Shown piece after piece: positions 16,225 through 25,369 of a DNA stretch of 61,408 nucleotides. The stretch is from assembly GCF_028682175.1 (NCBI RefSeq), contig NZ_JANHKS010000033.1, forward strand, positions 1 to 61,408, in the 5' to 3' direction. The stretch's first letter is position 1; each line of letters starts with the position of its first letter. Below the pieces are notes generated by a model. It made no database searches and was not told the DNA's origin. It saw only the letters and a list, made by a program, of their open reading frames with translations. The stretch comes from Pseudomonas putida (lineage in GTDB: Bacteria > Pseudomonadota > Gammaproteobacteria > Pseudomonadales > Pseudomonadaceae). The translations under genes and the position numbers were made by a program.

Positions 16225-16294
16225 CCGTAGCAGCACGGCTTGCCGGCGGGAGCGATCTTGAGGACGCCGACGCCGGCAAGCCGGACTGCTACGG
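16225..16294. repeat. REP pair
   Basis: CCGTAGCAGCACGGCTTGCC and GGCAAGCCGGACTGCTACGG form a stem around a short centre. Confidence 0.9.
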
Positions 16295-16339
16295 TGGCCG
16301 CGAGAATCGGGGCGGGCGCAATGCCTGTAAATCGTTTAG

Positions 16340-16537
16340 TATCCCCGCCGCCGGTTTCCACTCGGAATTAATAGGGAATCCGCGAACCTGGCCGGTCGAT
16401 GACACCAGGCTCAAACGGAACTGTCCCCGCAACTGTAGGCGCTGAGCCCTGCTTCACGATTGCCACTGGGTATCCCCGGGAAGGCCGGAGCATGGCGACG
16501 ATGCGCCAGTCAGGAGACCTGCCGGCAAGCGTCAATC
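16340..16537 (+). ncRNA. Cobalamin (adenosylcobalamin-type) riboswitch
   Basis: The leader contains the conserved blocks of the cobalamin aptamer in order: AATAGGGAAT near 16369, CTGTCCCCGCAACTGTA at about 16422-16438, GCCACTGG and GGGAAGGCCGG around 16461-16487, and the B12 box CCAGTCAGGAGACCTGCC at 16506-16523. Boundaries are approximate. A GC-rich hairpin region after the B12 box may form the expression platform that hides the ribosome-binding site. Bound cobalamin should repress the ABC importer downstream. Confidence 0.95.
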
Positions 16538-16663
16538 ATTCACCGGCGGGGTGTCCGGGAAGGACTCCCGTGTGCGCGGCTTTCCATTCGCGCCTGCACC
16601 GCATCGGGATGTGCTTTCCAGTGCCAGTTCGTCGACCATCAGGCTTACTGGAGATCGCCTTTC

Positions 16664-17665
16664 ATGTCGCTGCGCCGCCTCGCCCTTCTGTTCACCGGCC
16701 TTTGGCTGTCCAGCGCTGCCCTCGCCGCGCCCACGCATTACCCGCTGACGATCGACAACTGCGGCGTACCGCTGACCTTCGCCCACGTCCCGCACAAAGC
16801 CGTGACCATCGGCCAGGCCGCCACCGAAATGCTTTATTCCCTGGGCTTGAGCCAGCAGGTGGTTGGGACCTCGCTGTGGTTCAACCAGGTGCTGGCGCAG
16901 TATCAGGACGCCAACAGCAAGATCGAGCGCCTGGCCGACAACGCCCCCAGTTTCGAATCGGTGATCGGCAAGCGCCCGGACTTCGTGCCGGTGCAGTTCG
17001 AGTGGATGGTCGGCCCTCAAGGCGCGGTCGGCACTCGCCAGCAGTTTGCGGACTTGAAAATCCCGACCTATATCCTGCCGTCCGACTGCGAGGGCAAGGA
17101 CAACCTGGTCGGCGCCGATGGCACGCGCCTGCAAGCCTTCAACATCGATACGCTGTACAAGAGCATTGCCCAACAGGCCGAGATCTTCGACGTACAAGAC
17201 CGTGGCCAGGCGTTGATCGTCGAGTACAAGGCGCGTCTGGGCAAGGCGGTTGAGCAGGCGAAAAACCATGACAGCAAGAACGCCTCGGCGGTGTTCTGGT
17301 TCTCCAGCCCCGACCTCAATGCCGCGCCTTTCGTGGCCGGGCGCAAAGGCATTCCGAATTTCATGCTCGATACCCTGGGCATGCGCAACATTGTCGAGTC
17401 GGATGAAGAATGGCCCACCGTTGGCTGGGAAACCATCGCCAAGGCCAACCCGACGATTCTGGTCATCGCCCGCATGGACCGCCGTCGCTTCCCGGCGGAC
17501 GATCACGAGAAAAAACTGGCATTCCTCAGATCCGACCCCGTCACCCGCAACATGGACGCGGTGAAGAACAACCGCATCGTCATCATGGACGCCAGCGCCA
17601 TGGAGTCCAGCGTGCGTCTGTTCGACGGCATCGAACAGCTTGCCAAGGCCACCGAAGGCCAATGA
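16664..17665 (+). CDS. BtuF-like ABC transporter binding protein under B12 riboswitch control
   Basis: A 333-residue periplasmic binding protein of the cobalamin/iron-siderophore class (one domain each side of a rigid helix). The signal peptide is residues 1-22, ending SAALA-AP. The start at 16664 is chosen for the signal peptide and the GGAG nearby. It is longer than E. coli BtuF (about 266) and closer in size to metal-siderophore binders. The riboswitch makes a corrinoid or cobalt-containing ligand most likely. Its stop overlaps the permease start (ATGA). Confidence 0.9.
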   Translation: MSLRRLALLFTGLWLSSAALAAPTHYPLTIDNCGVPLTFAHVPHKAVTIGQAATEMLYSLGLSQQVVGTSLWFNQVLAQYQDANSKIERLADNAPSFESVIGKRPDFVPVQFEWMVGPQGAVGTRQQFADLKIPTYILPSDCEGKDNLVGADGTRLQAFNIDTLYKSIAQQAEIFDVQDRGQALIVEYKARLGKAVEQAKNHDSKNASAVFWFSSPDLNAAPFVAGRKGIPNFMLDTLGMRNIVESDEEWPTVGWETIAKANPTILVIARMDRRRFPADDHEKKLAFLRSDPVTRNMDAVKNNRIVIMDASAMESSVRLFDGIEQLAKATEGQ

Positions 17666-18693
17666 GTCAATTGAATATCGGCCGCGCGTTGGGCCACTGC
17701 CTGTGGGTCAGCGCCGCGCTGTTGCTGGCGGTGATCGCCGGGGTGGCCATTGGCGAAACCTCGATCAGCCTGCCGGTGATCTTCCAGGTGCTGGCCAACA
17801 AGCTGTGGGCGGCAGGTTACGTGTTGGACCCTATCGATGAAGGAATTGTCTGGAACTACCGCCTCACCCGCGCCATCGTTGCGGCGGCGTGCGGCGCAGG
17901 GCTGGCCATTTCCGGCGTGGTGCTGCAATCACTGCTGCGCAATGCGCTGGCCGATCCGTACCTGCTGGGCATCTCGGCGGGCGCCTCCACGGGCGCCGTG
18001 CTGGTGACGCTGATAGGCCTGGGTGCCGGGGCCATTTCATTGTCCACCGGTGCCTTCGCCGGGGCGATTGCGGCGTTCGCACTGGTCGCCCTGCTCGCCC
18101 GCTCCTCCCGGGGGGAATCGGCTGCCAACCAGATCATCCTCGCCGGTATCGCAGGCTCACAGTTGTTCAACGCCGTGACCTCGTTTCTGATCACCAAGTC
18201 GGCCAACGCCGAACAGGCGCGGGGCATCATGTTCTGGTTGCTGGGCAACCTCAGCGGCGTGCGCTGGTCATCGGTGATGCTGGCCGTGCCCGTGGTGTTG
18301 CTCGGCCTGCTGGTGTGCCTGTGGCACCGTCGGGCGCTGGATGCCTTCACGTTCGGCAGCGACTCGGCCGCCTCGCTGGGCATTCCGGTGCGCCGCGTGC
18401 AGGCCATCCTCATCGCCACCGCCGCGCTGGTGACGGCGGTGATGGTGTCGATTGTCGGCTCCATCGGTTTCGTCGGGCTGGTCATCCCTCATGCGGTGCG
18501 GATGATCGCTGGCGTGCGCCATGCGCGCCTGCTGCCCTTGAGCGCCTTGAGTGGCGCACTGTTTCTGATCGCCGCTGACGTGTTGTCGCGCACGCTGATC
18601 AAAGGCCAGGTGCTGCCCATTGGCGTGATCACTGCGCTGGTGGGCGCGCCGGTGTTTGCCCTGATCCTGATTCGCGGGAATCGCACACGATGA
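17662..18693 (+). CDS. BtuC/FecCD-family ABC permease
   Basis: A 343-residue permease with about ten membrane helices. FecCD family marks are RLTRAIVAAACGAGLAISG near residue 72, the RNALADPYLLGISAGAS loop, and the C-terminal GFVGLVIPHAVRMI coupling region that contacts the ATPase. It is translationally coupled to both neighbours by 4-bp ATGA overlaps and would act as a homodimer. Confidence 0.93.
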   Translation: MSQLNIGRALGHCLWVSAALLLAVIAGVAIGETSISLPVIFQVLANKLWAAGYVLDPIDEGIVWNYRLTRAIVAAACGAGLAISGVVLQSLLRNALADPYLLGISAGASTGAVLVTLIGLGAGAISLSTGAFAGAIAAFALVALLARSSRGESAANQIILAGIAGSQLFNAVTSFLITKSANAEQARGIMFWLLGNLSGVRWSSVMLAVPVVLLGLLVCLWHRRALDAFTFGSDSAASLGIPVRRVQAILIATAALVTAVMVSIVGSIGFVGLVIPHAVRMIAGVRHARLLPLSALSGALFLIAADVLSRTLIKGQVLPIGVITALVGAPVFALILIRGNRTR

Positions 18694-19478
18694 ATGCCCT
18701 GACCGAAAACACCGCCACCGTGCTGGGTGGCACCGACTTGGGTTACGTCATCAAGGGCGCGCAGTTGCTCGACGGCGTGACCCTCGGCATTCGTGCGGGC
18801 GAGAACCTCGGCATCGTGGGGCCCAACGGTTCGGGCAAATCGACGCTGATCCGGCTGCTGGCCGGGATTCTCGCGCCCACGTCCGGCGAGGTTCGGCTGG
18901 GTGATCAGCGCCTGGCCGCCCTCAAGCGACGCGACATCGCCCAGCGCCTGGCGGTGGTCGAGCAGCATGCCGAAACCAGCGATTCCATCAGCCTGTTGCA
19001 GGCGGTGGAACTGGGGCGCACGCCGTGGCTGTCTGCGCTGGCGCCGTGGAGCGATGAAGACCGGCAGATCGTCAGCCAGGCCATCGCCGATGTGAACCTT
19101 GCGCACCTGGCCCACCGCGCCTGGCACACCCTCTCAGGCGGCGAGCGCCAACGGGCGCACATTGCCCGGGCACTGGCCCAGCGGCCGCAGATTCTGCTGC
19201 TGGATGAGCCGACCAACCATCTGGATATCCAGCAGCAACTGTCGATCCTGTCGCTGGTGCATCGCTTGCCGGTGACCACGGTCATTGCGCTGCACGACCT
19301 GAATCAGGCGCTGGCCTGTGATCGCCTGGCGGTAATGGATGGCGGGCGGCTGGTGGCGCTGGGTTCGCCTTTCGAGGTCCTATCGCCTGAGCGCCTGCAT
19401 AAAACCTTTGGCGTGCACGGACACTGGCTGACCGACCCGTACGACGGCGCACGGATCCTGCGGCTGCGTCCGCTCTAG
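18690..19478 (+). CDS. BtuD/FepC-like ABC ATPase
   Basis: A 262-residue ATPase. Walker A is GPNGSGKST (about 49-57), the signature is LSGGERQRA (about 149-157), Walker B is ILLLDEPTNHLD, and the H-loop is IALHDLN. It completes the riboswitch-controlled importer with the two preceding genes. No TonB-dependent outer-membrane receptor or cobalamin synthesis gene is in the window. Confidence 0.94.
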   Translation: MNALTENTATVLGGTDLGYVIKGAQLLDGVTLGIRAGENLGIVGPNGSGKSTLIRLLAGILAPTSGEVRLGDQRLAALKRRDIAQRLAVVEQHAETSDSISLLQAVELGRTPWLSALAPWSDEDRQIVSQAIADVNLAHLAHRAWHTLSGGERQRAHIARALAQRPQILLLDEPTNHLDIQQQLSILSLVHRLPVTTVIALHDLNQALACDRLAVMDGGRLVALGSPFEVLSPERLHKTFGVHGHWLTDPYDGARILRLRPL

Positions 19479-19493
19479 CCGCTACTACCTCGC

Positions 19494-19583
19494 CTGTAGG
19501 AGTGAGCTTGCTCGCGATGCGTTTCACCAGGCACTACAGGGTCGCCTGACCCACCGCCATCGCGAGCAAGCTCACTCCTACAG
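19494..19583. repeat. REP pair, GTAGGAGTGAGC type
   Basis: CTGTAGGAGTGAGCTTGCTCGCGAT and its complement flank about 40 bp. This subtype has TGAGC/GCTCG arms and occurs only once in the window. Confidence 0.9.
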
Positions 19584-19616
19584 GTAAGGCGTTGCTTTGA
19601 AACACCTATCCATGAC

Positions 19617-19643
19617 TCAAGATTCCCGCCCCTTTGCCGATAG
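19617..19643 (+). promoter_or_regulatory. FliA (sigma-28) promoter of the chemoreceptor gene
   Basis: TCAAGATT, an 11-base spacer and GCCGATAG fit the flagellar consensus TAAAGTTT-N11-GCCGATAA with the exact spacing and an almost perfect -10 element. It points at the chemoreceptor about 107 bp downstream. Confidence 0.75.
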
Positions 19644-19749
19644 CGGCATACCATCAGACGGATTTGCTTCAAACATCGCACTGTCCTGATCGACCTGCTG
19701 CCCTGCAGCCCATTTCTACGCGTGAATCCAAAAACAATCAGGAGCGCCG

Positions 19750-21696
19750 ATGAACATCAAACAGAAACTCACCTGGGCTTTTGCGGTAATCGCCTGCCTG
19801 CCGATCATCCTCGTTGCAACCATCGTTATCGTTAACCTGCGCAGCGATGCCCAGAGTGACTTCGTCGACGGCAGCAGCCGGGAAATCCGCCAGGTGGCCA
19901 ACGCCATGCAGCTGTTCTTCGACGGCATCCGCCAGAACGTCGACTACCTGGCCGCCCACCCGACGGTTACCGGCGCAGGTGACGGCGTGAAAAGCTACAT
20001 GAGCGCCGATGCGCCGAACATCGCCCAGACCGAGCCGGACCATCAGCTGTACAGCCTGTTCGAGAGCCTGGCCAAGAGCCACCCGGACTACTCCTACGTG
20101 TCATACGGCCTGGCCAACGGCAGCTATGCGTTCTGGCCCGGCGATCCGAAAATGGCCAGCTACGATCCGCGCCAGCGCCCCTGGTACAAGACCGCCCAGG
20201 CCAACCCCGGCAAAACCCTGCGCACCGAAGCCTACTATTGGGCAGGTGACGATGCGGTACTGGTCAGCACCGTGCGCGCGGTCAACAACACCCTGGGCAG
20301 CAACGGTGGCGTGGTCAACATCGACGTGTCCCTCAAGCAGCTGACCAGCATCGTCAAGCAGATCAAGCTGGGCGAAACCGGCTACCTGATGCTGATGGAA
20401 AACAACGGCACGGTACTGGTGGACCCGAAACAACCCGAACACAACTTCAAGAAGCTGGCGGACCTGGGCGATGGCTTTACCCAACTGGCCAAGGCCGGTC
20501 CCGGGCTGACCGAAGTGAGCATCAATGGCGAGCACTTCATGGCCAACGTGTTCCCGTCCGAGCAACTGGGCTGGAGCTTCATCGGCCTGATCAAGCAGGA
20601 AGAAGTCATGGCCTCGGCCACTCGCCTGACCTGGCTGATCGCCGGGATCGCCGCCGTGCTGGCGGTTATCTTCGCCGTGGTCGGCGCCAGCTTCGCGACG
20701 TTGATCGTGCGCCCGATTCGCGGCGTGGCCAGCGGACTGGAAGGCATTGCCCAGGGTGAAGGCGATTTGACCAAGAGCCTGTCGGTGCGCGGCAAGGATG
20801 AAACCGCGCAACTGGCCAACTGGTTCAACCAGTTCCTGGCGGCGATTCGCGGGCTGATCCAGCACATCGGCCATGCGGCCACCAAGATTCTCGACAGCTC
20901 CACCAGCTCGACCCGGGTGTCCAACGACATGGCCGAAGCCGCCGGCAGGCAGCGCGAAGCGGTGGACATGGTGTCGACCGCGTTCCATGAAATGGTCGCC
21001 ACCGCCAACGAAGTCGCCCGCTCCTGCAGCCAGGCCGCCGATTCGGCCGACAGCGGCCAGCGTCAGGCCCGCGAAGGCCAGCGGCAGATCGATGATGCTG
21101 TGAACAGCGTCGATCAACTGAGTGCCGAGATCTCACGTTCGGCCAACGACATGTCGCAGCTGGAAAAGGACAGCAACGACATCCAGTCGATCCTCGACAC
21201 CATTCGTTCGATTGCCGAGCAGACCAACCTGCTGGCGCTCAACGCAGCCATCGAGGCGGCACGGGCCGGCGAACAGGGACGCGGCTTTGCGGTGGTTGCC
21301 GATGAAGTGCGGGCACTGGCCAAGCGCACGGCGGACTCCACTGCCGAGATCGACTCGCTGTTGGGCAACCTGGCCAAGCGCACCGCGTCGGTGGCGCAAC
21401 AGATGCACGCAAGCCTGGACGTGTCCCAGCAGTCCGTGGCGAAGATCGGCCAGGCGCGCAGCAGCTTCGGGCAGATTCGTGAGTCGGTGGACGTGATCCG
21501 CGACATGAACACCCAGATCGCCACCGCCGCCGAACAGCAGCATCAGGTGGCCGAAGACATCAACCGGCACATCAGCCAGATTCATGGTGATGCGCAATTG
21601 GTGGCTGAACTTGCGGATTCGGCGCGAGGTGATTCGAAGAACCTTGCGGCCCTGTCCAACGAGCTGGACAGTCTGGTGCGTCGGTTCAGGACTTGA
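19750..21696 (+). CDS. Methyl-accepting chemotaxis protein with dCache sensor
   Basis: A 648-residue chemoreceptor. TM1 spans about residues 11-31, a periplasmic double-Cache domain 35-285, TM2 288-311, HAMP 312-365, and the coiled-coil signalling domain follows, with the hairpin tip EQTNLLALNAAIEAARAGE-type core near 495. The Cache domain holds Y138-D-P-R-Q-R-P-W145-Y146 and Tyr162/Asp167-168, the arrangement used by dCache receptors for amino acids and amines (McpU/TlpQ/PctA relatives). An amine or amino acid ligand is therefore likely. The sigma-28 promoter links it to the flagellar regulon. Confidence 0.93.
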   Translation: MNIKQKLTWAFAVIACLPIILVATIVIVNLRSDAQSDFVDGSSREIRQVANAMQLFFDGIRQNVDYLAAHPTVTGAGDGVKSYMSADAPNIAQTEPDHQLYSLFESLAKSHPDYSYVSYGLANGSYAFWPGDPKMASYDPRQRPWYKTAQANPGKTLRTEAYYWAGDDAVLVSTVRAVNNTLGSNGGVVNIDVSLKQLTSIVKQIKLGETGYLMLMENNGTVLVDPKQPEHNFKKLADLGDGFTQLAKAGPGLTEVSINGEHFMANVFPSEQLGWSFIGLIKQEEVMASATRLTWLIAGIAAVLAVIFAVVGASFATLIVRPIRGVASGLEGIAQGEGDLTKSLSVRGKDETAQLANWFNQFLAAIRGLIQHIGHAATKILDSSTSSTRVSNDMAEAAGRQREAVDMVSTAFHEMVATANEVARSCSQAADSADSGQRQAREGQRQIDDAVNSVDQLSAEISRSANDMSQLEKDSNDIQSILDTIRSIAEQTNLLALNAAIEAARAGEQGRGFAVVADEVRALAKRTADSTAEIDSLLGNLAKRTASVAQQMHASLDVSQQSVAKIGQARSSFGQIRESVDVIRDMNTQIATAAEQQHQVAEDINRHISQIHGDAQLVAELADSARGDSKNLAALSNELDSLVRRFRT

Positions 21697-21723
21697 TACC
21701 GCTTTCGTAGCAGCAACTCGAAC

Positions 21724-21815
21724 CTGTGGGAGCGGGCTTGCCCGCGAATAGGGAAGACCAGACTCCGAAAGGGTGTCTGACCCACCGCTTTCGCGGGCGA
21801 GCCCGCTCCCACAGG
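21724..21815. repeat. REP pair, GTGGGAGCGGGC type
   Basis: CTGTGGGAGCGGGCTTGCCC and its complement (one changed base) lie between the convergent chemoreceptor and gamma-glutamyltranspeptidase-family genes. Confidence 0.9.
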
Positions 21816-21843
21816 ATGTAGTTTTGCACCTTGGGTGTGAGGC

Positions 21844-23454
21844 TCACCACGCCACGATGGTCGAATCCGCCCGTGGTTCGGTGCCGCCGCACAACACGCC
21901 GCTGACCGGGTCACGCACGATGATCTGCCCCCGGCCGTAATCGGTGGAGTCGTAGGCGATGACAATCTCATGCCCGCGCCGGGCGAGCGCGGCGGCCAGA
22001 TCCTTGGAGGCGCCCTGCTCGATGCCGATCTGCATGCCGCCCAGCCACTGCCACCTCGGCGCATCCAGCGCGGCCTGCGGGTTGAGCCCGAAATCCACCA
22101 GGTTCATCACCATCTGCACATGGCCCTGAGGCTGCATGTAGCCCCCCATCACGCCGAAAGGCCCCACCGCCTCGCCGCCCTTGGTGATGAAACCGGGAAT
22201 GATGGTGTGAAAGGTCTTCTTGCCCGGCACCAGGCAATTGGCGTGGCTGGCGTCCAGGCTGAATTCCTGCCCGCGGTTCTGCAACGCAAGACCGCTGTCC
22301 GGCAACACCACCCCGGAACCGAAGCCGTGATAGTTGCTCTGGATGAACGACACCATGTTGCCCTCGGCGTCGGCGGTGGCCATGTACACCGTGCCGCTTG
22401 AGTGCGGATCCCCAGGCTTGGGCGCCTGGGCACGCTCACCGATCAGCGCGCGACGCTCGTCGCTGTAGCGGTCGCTCAACAGATCGGCCACCGCCACCCG
22501 CATGTGCAGCGGATCGGTGATGTGGTGCAAGCCATCGGCGTAGGCCAGTTTCATGGCTTCCAGCTGGCGATGCCAGGTCAGTTGGCTGTCGCGATGGTCG
22601 AAGTCGAAGCCTTCTAGAATCTTCAGCGTCATCAGCGCCACCAGCCCCTGGCCGCTGGGCGGGATTTCCCAGACGTCATAGCCGCGGTAATTGACGCTGA
22701 TCGGATCGACCCACTGCGGCTGAAAGCCGGCCAGGTCCTCTGTCCGCAGATAGCCGCCAGTCGCCCGGGAATGCGCGTCCAGCCGCTTGGCCAGGTCCCC
22801 GCGATACAGGCTTTCGCACTGGGTTGCGGCGAGCTCTTCAAGGGTGCGCGCCTGGGCCGGGTTGCGGAACACCTCCCCCGCCCTCGGCGCACGGCCATCG
22901 ATAAGGAAGGTATCGAACCAGCTCTCCAACGCTTCATCGCGATGGGGCGAGAACTCGTCCAGCGCAATCTGCCACTGATGCGCAACCACCGGCGAGACCG
23001 CAAAACCGTCCCGGGCCAGGCTGATGGCCGGAGCCAGCAATTCGGCAAACGGCAGCTTGCCGAAGCGTCGGGACAGTTCGGCCCAGGCCGCCGGGCAGCC
23101 AGGCACCGTCACCGGGGTCCAGCCATACAGCGGCATCTGCCCATGGCCTGCGGCCTTGACCGCTTCGATGCTCAAGGCGGCCGGCGCATTGCCATTAGCA
23201 TTCAGGCCATGCAACTTGCCCTGGGTCCAGACCAGCGCAAAGGCGTCACCGCCGATGCCGCAGCCGGTGGGTTCGACCACGGTCAGCGCAGCGGCCGTGG
23301 CAATCGCCGCATCGATGGCGTTGCCGCCCTTTTGCATCACTTCCATGCCGGCCTGCGCCGCCAGCGGCTGCGAGGCGGCGACCATGCCACGGCGGGCAAA
23401 CACACTCTGGCGCCGGGACGGATACGGGTACTCGTGTGCGGAAAAATTCAACAT
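21844..23454 (-). CDS. Gamma-glutamyltranspeptidase-family hydrolase, cytoplasmic (YwrD/HpxW-like)
   Basis: A 536-residue Ntn-hydrolase proenzyme. The N-terminal GGNAIDAAIA and EPTGCGIGGD blocks and the SSGTVYMATAD segment are typical; Thr355 is the probable autocleavage site and nucleophile of the small subunit. No signal peptide is present, unlike secreted Ggt, so it resembles cytoplasmic relatives such as YwrD and HpxW (oxamate amidohydrolase of purine catabolism). It is the last gene of the ABC operon, 23 bp after the PotF-like gene. It probably hydrolyses an imported gamma-glutamyl or amide compound. Confidence 0.9.
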   Translation of the reverse strand: MLNFSAHEYPYPSRRQSVFARRGMVAASQPLAAQAGMEVMQKGGNAIDAAIATAAALTVVEPTGCGIGGDAFALVWTQGKLHGLNANGNAPAALSIEAVKAAGHGQMPLYGWTPVTVPGCPAAWAELSRRFGKLPFAELLAPAISLARDGFAVSPVVAHQWQIALDEFSPHRDEALESWFDTFLIDGRAPRAGEVFRNPAQARTLEELAATQCESLYRGDLAKRLDAHSRATGGYLRTEDLAGFQPQWVDPISVNYRGYDVWEIPPSGQGLVALMTLKILEGFDFDHRDSQLTWHRQLEAMKLAYADGLHHITDPLHMRVAVADLLSDRYSDERRALIGERAQAPKPGDPHSSGTVYMATADAEGNMVSFIQSNYHGFGSGVVLPDSGLALQNRGQEFSLDASHANCLVPGKKTFHTIIPGFITKGGEAVGPFGVMGGYMQPQGHVQMVMNLVDFGLNPQAALDAPRWQWLGGMQIGIEQGASKDLAAALARRGHEIVIAYDSTDYGRGQIIVRDPVSGVLCGGTEPRADSTIVAW

Positions 23455-23477
23455 GGCGAAGGCTCTTCAAAACAGGT

Positions 23478-24569
23478 TCATTGGCCAGACTTGATGCGGT
23501 TCCATTCGCGGGTAATCAGGCGCTGGATGTTGTCCGGCAGGTCGGCGGAAACGAAGGCTTTGCTGATCACCTCATCGCTTGGGTAGATCCCCGGATTGCC
23601 GCTGACTTTCGGGTCCATCAGGGCGGTGGCGTCGGTGTTGGGGTTGGCGTAGCCCACGTAATCGCTGACCTTGGCGATCACCTCCGGACGCAGCAGGTAG
23701 TTGACGAAGGCATGGGCGTTGGCGACGTTACCGGCGTCCTTGGGAATGGCCAGCATGTCGAACCAAAGGTTCACGCCTTCCTTGGGGATCAGGTAGCGAA
23801 TGTCGACGTTCTTGCCGGCTTCGTGGGCGCGGGTTTGGGCCTGCATCACGTCCCCGGAATAGCCGATAGCCACGCAGATGTCGCCGTTGGCCAGGTCCGC
23901 CGTGTATTTCGACGAGTTGAAGTAAGTCACCGAAGGCCGCAATTTCATCAGCAATGCCGAGGCCTTCATGTAGTCATCAGGCCTGGTGCTGTTGGGGTCC
24001 AGGCCGAGGTAGAGCAGCGCCTGAGGGATGATCTTCACCGGCGCATCGAGAAAGGCCACGCCGCAGCTCTTGAGCTTGGCCAGGTTGGCCGGGTCGAAGA
24101 CCATCGACCAGGAATCCAGGACCACGTCCTTGCCCAACACCGCCTTGACCTTCTCTGCGTTGTAGCCGATGCCCACCGTGCCCCACATGTACGGCACTGC
24201 ATAACGGTTGCCCGGATCGGCCGCCTCCAGACGCTTCATCAAGCGTGGGTCGAGGTGGTTCCAGTTGCTCAGCAACGAGCGTTGCAGCGGTTGATAGGCC
24301 CCGGCGCGGATCTGCTTGGACAGGAACTGGCTGGACGGCACCACCAGGTCGTACCCGGAATGCCCGGAAAGCATCTTGGCTTCGAGCATCTCGTTGGTGT
24401 CGAAGATGTCGTACTCGACCTTGATGCCGCTGTCCTGCTGGAAGTTTTTCAGGGTATCGGGGCCGATATAGTCGGACCAGTTGTACATTTTCATCACGCC
24501 ATCGGCGGCTTGAGCAACGGGCAGCACAGCGACAGAACACAACGCAGCGGCAAAGCAGATCGAACGCAT
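23478..24569 (-). CDS. PotF-like polyamine-binding periplasmic protein
   Basis: A 363-residue binding protein with a signal peptide (cleavage near PVAQA-AD, residue 21). PotF/SpuD-type marks are MYNWSDYIGP (first Trp/Tyr of the amine pocket), VVPSSQFLSKQ, MWGTVGIGYN and AIGYSGDVMQA with the acidic residue that binds the amine. It is placed inside an amino-acid ABC operon instead of with potGHI, which is absent. It may supply polyamines or polyamine conjugates to the adjacent permease, or to a remote Pot system. Confidence 0.92.
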   Translation of the reverse strand: MRSICFAAALCSVAVLPVAQAADGVMKMYNWSDYIGPDTLKNFQQDSGIKVEYDIFDTNEMLEAKMLSGHSGYDLVVPSSQFLSKQIRAGAYQPLQRSLLSNWNHLDPRLMKRLEAADPGNRYAVPYMWGTVGIGYNAEKVKAVLGKDVVLDSWSMVFDPANLAKLKSCGVAFLDAPVKIIPQALLYLGLDPNSTRPDDYMKASALLMKLRPSVTYFNSSKYTADLANGDICVAIGYSGDVMQAQTRAHEAGKNVDIRYLIPKEGVNLWFDMLAIPKDAGNVANAHAFVNYLLRPEVIAKVSDYVGYANPNTDATALMDPKVSGNPGIYPSDEVISKAFVSADLPDNIQRLITREWNRIKSGQ

Positions 24570-24588
24570 GGTGATTTCCTTATGAGCG

Positions 24589-25368
24589 TTACAGCACGCG
24601 GCTGAGAAAGGCTTGGGTACGCGGATGGGACGGACGGGTGAAAATCTGCTGCGGCGGGCCCTGCTCGATCAACTCCCCCTGATCGAGCACCACGACGCGG
24701 TCGGCCACTTCACGGGCAAAGCCCATTTCGTGGGTCACCACCACCATGGTCATGCCGTCGTCGGCCAGCTCCTTCATGACCTCCAGCACCTCGCCCACGG
24801 TTTCCGGGTCCAGGGCGCTGGTGGGTTCGTCGAAGAGCATGGCCTTGGGTTTCATCGCCAGCGCCCGGGCGATGGCCACCCGTTGCTGCTGGCCGCCGGA
24901 AAGCATCGACGGATAGTGTGCGGCCTTGTCTGCCAGGCCGACCCGGGCCAGCAGTTCCCGGCCCTGGCTCAAGGCCTCCTGGCGAGACACGCCCAGCACA
25001 TGAATCGGTGCCTCGATGATATTTTCCAGCGCCGTCATGTGCGCGAACAGGTTGAAGCGCTGGAACACCATGCCGATGTCGCGGCGCTGGCGGGCGATGT
25101 TGCGCTCCGAATCGCGCACCAGGCTGCCGTCGGCGCGTTCGCGGTAGCCCATGTTCTGGCCGTTGACCCGGATGCGCCCGGACTGAATGTCTTCCAGCAG
25201 GTTGATGCAGCGGATGAAAGTGGTCTTGCCCGAGCCCGAGGCGCCGATCAGCACCACCACTTCGCCTTTGCGTACCTGCAGGGAAATGCCTTTGAGGATT
25301 TCCAGATCACCGAAGGACTTGTGAACGTCCAGCGCCTCGATGATCAGTTCTTCACTTTGATGCGCCAT
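24589..25368 (-). CDS. Polar amino-acid ABC transporter ATPase
   Basis: A 259-residue ATPase with Walker A GASGSGKT (about 42-49), signature LSGGQQQR (about 156) and Walker B AMLFDEPTSALDP. The start overlaps the region just after the permease stop. It pairs with the permease at 25370-26140. Confidence 0.95.
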   Translation of the reverse strand: MAHQSEELIIEALDVHKSFGDLEILKGISLQVRKGEVVVLIGASGSGKTTFIRCINLLEDIQSGRIRVNGQNMGYRERADGSLVRDSERNIARQRRDIGMVFQRFNLFAHMTALENIIEAPIHVLGVSRQEALSQGRELLARVGLADKAAHYPSMLSGGQQQRVAIARALAMKPKAMLFDEPTSALDPETVGEVLEVMKELADDGMTMVVVTHEMGFAREVADRVVVLDQGELIEQGPPQQIFTRPSHPRTQAFLSRVL

Positions 25369-25369
25369 C

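Noticed and set aside
16399..17253. Plus-strand frame beginning in the riboswitch and running into the binding-protein gene
   Set aside because: The frame is out of phase with the binding protein and its first part is the conserved RNA aptamer.
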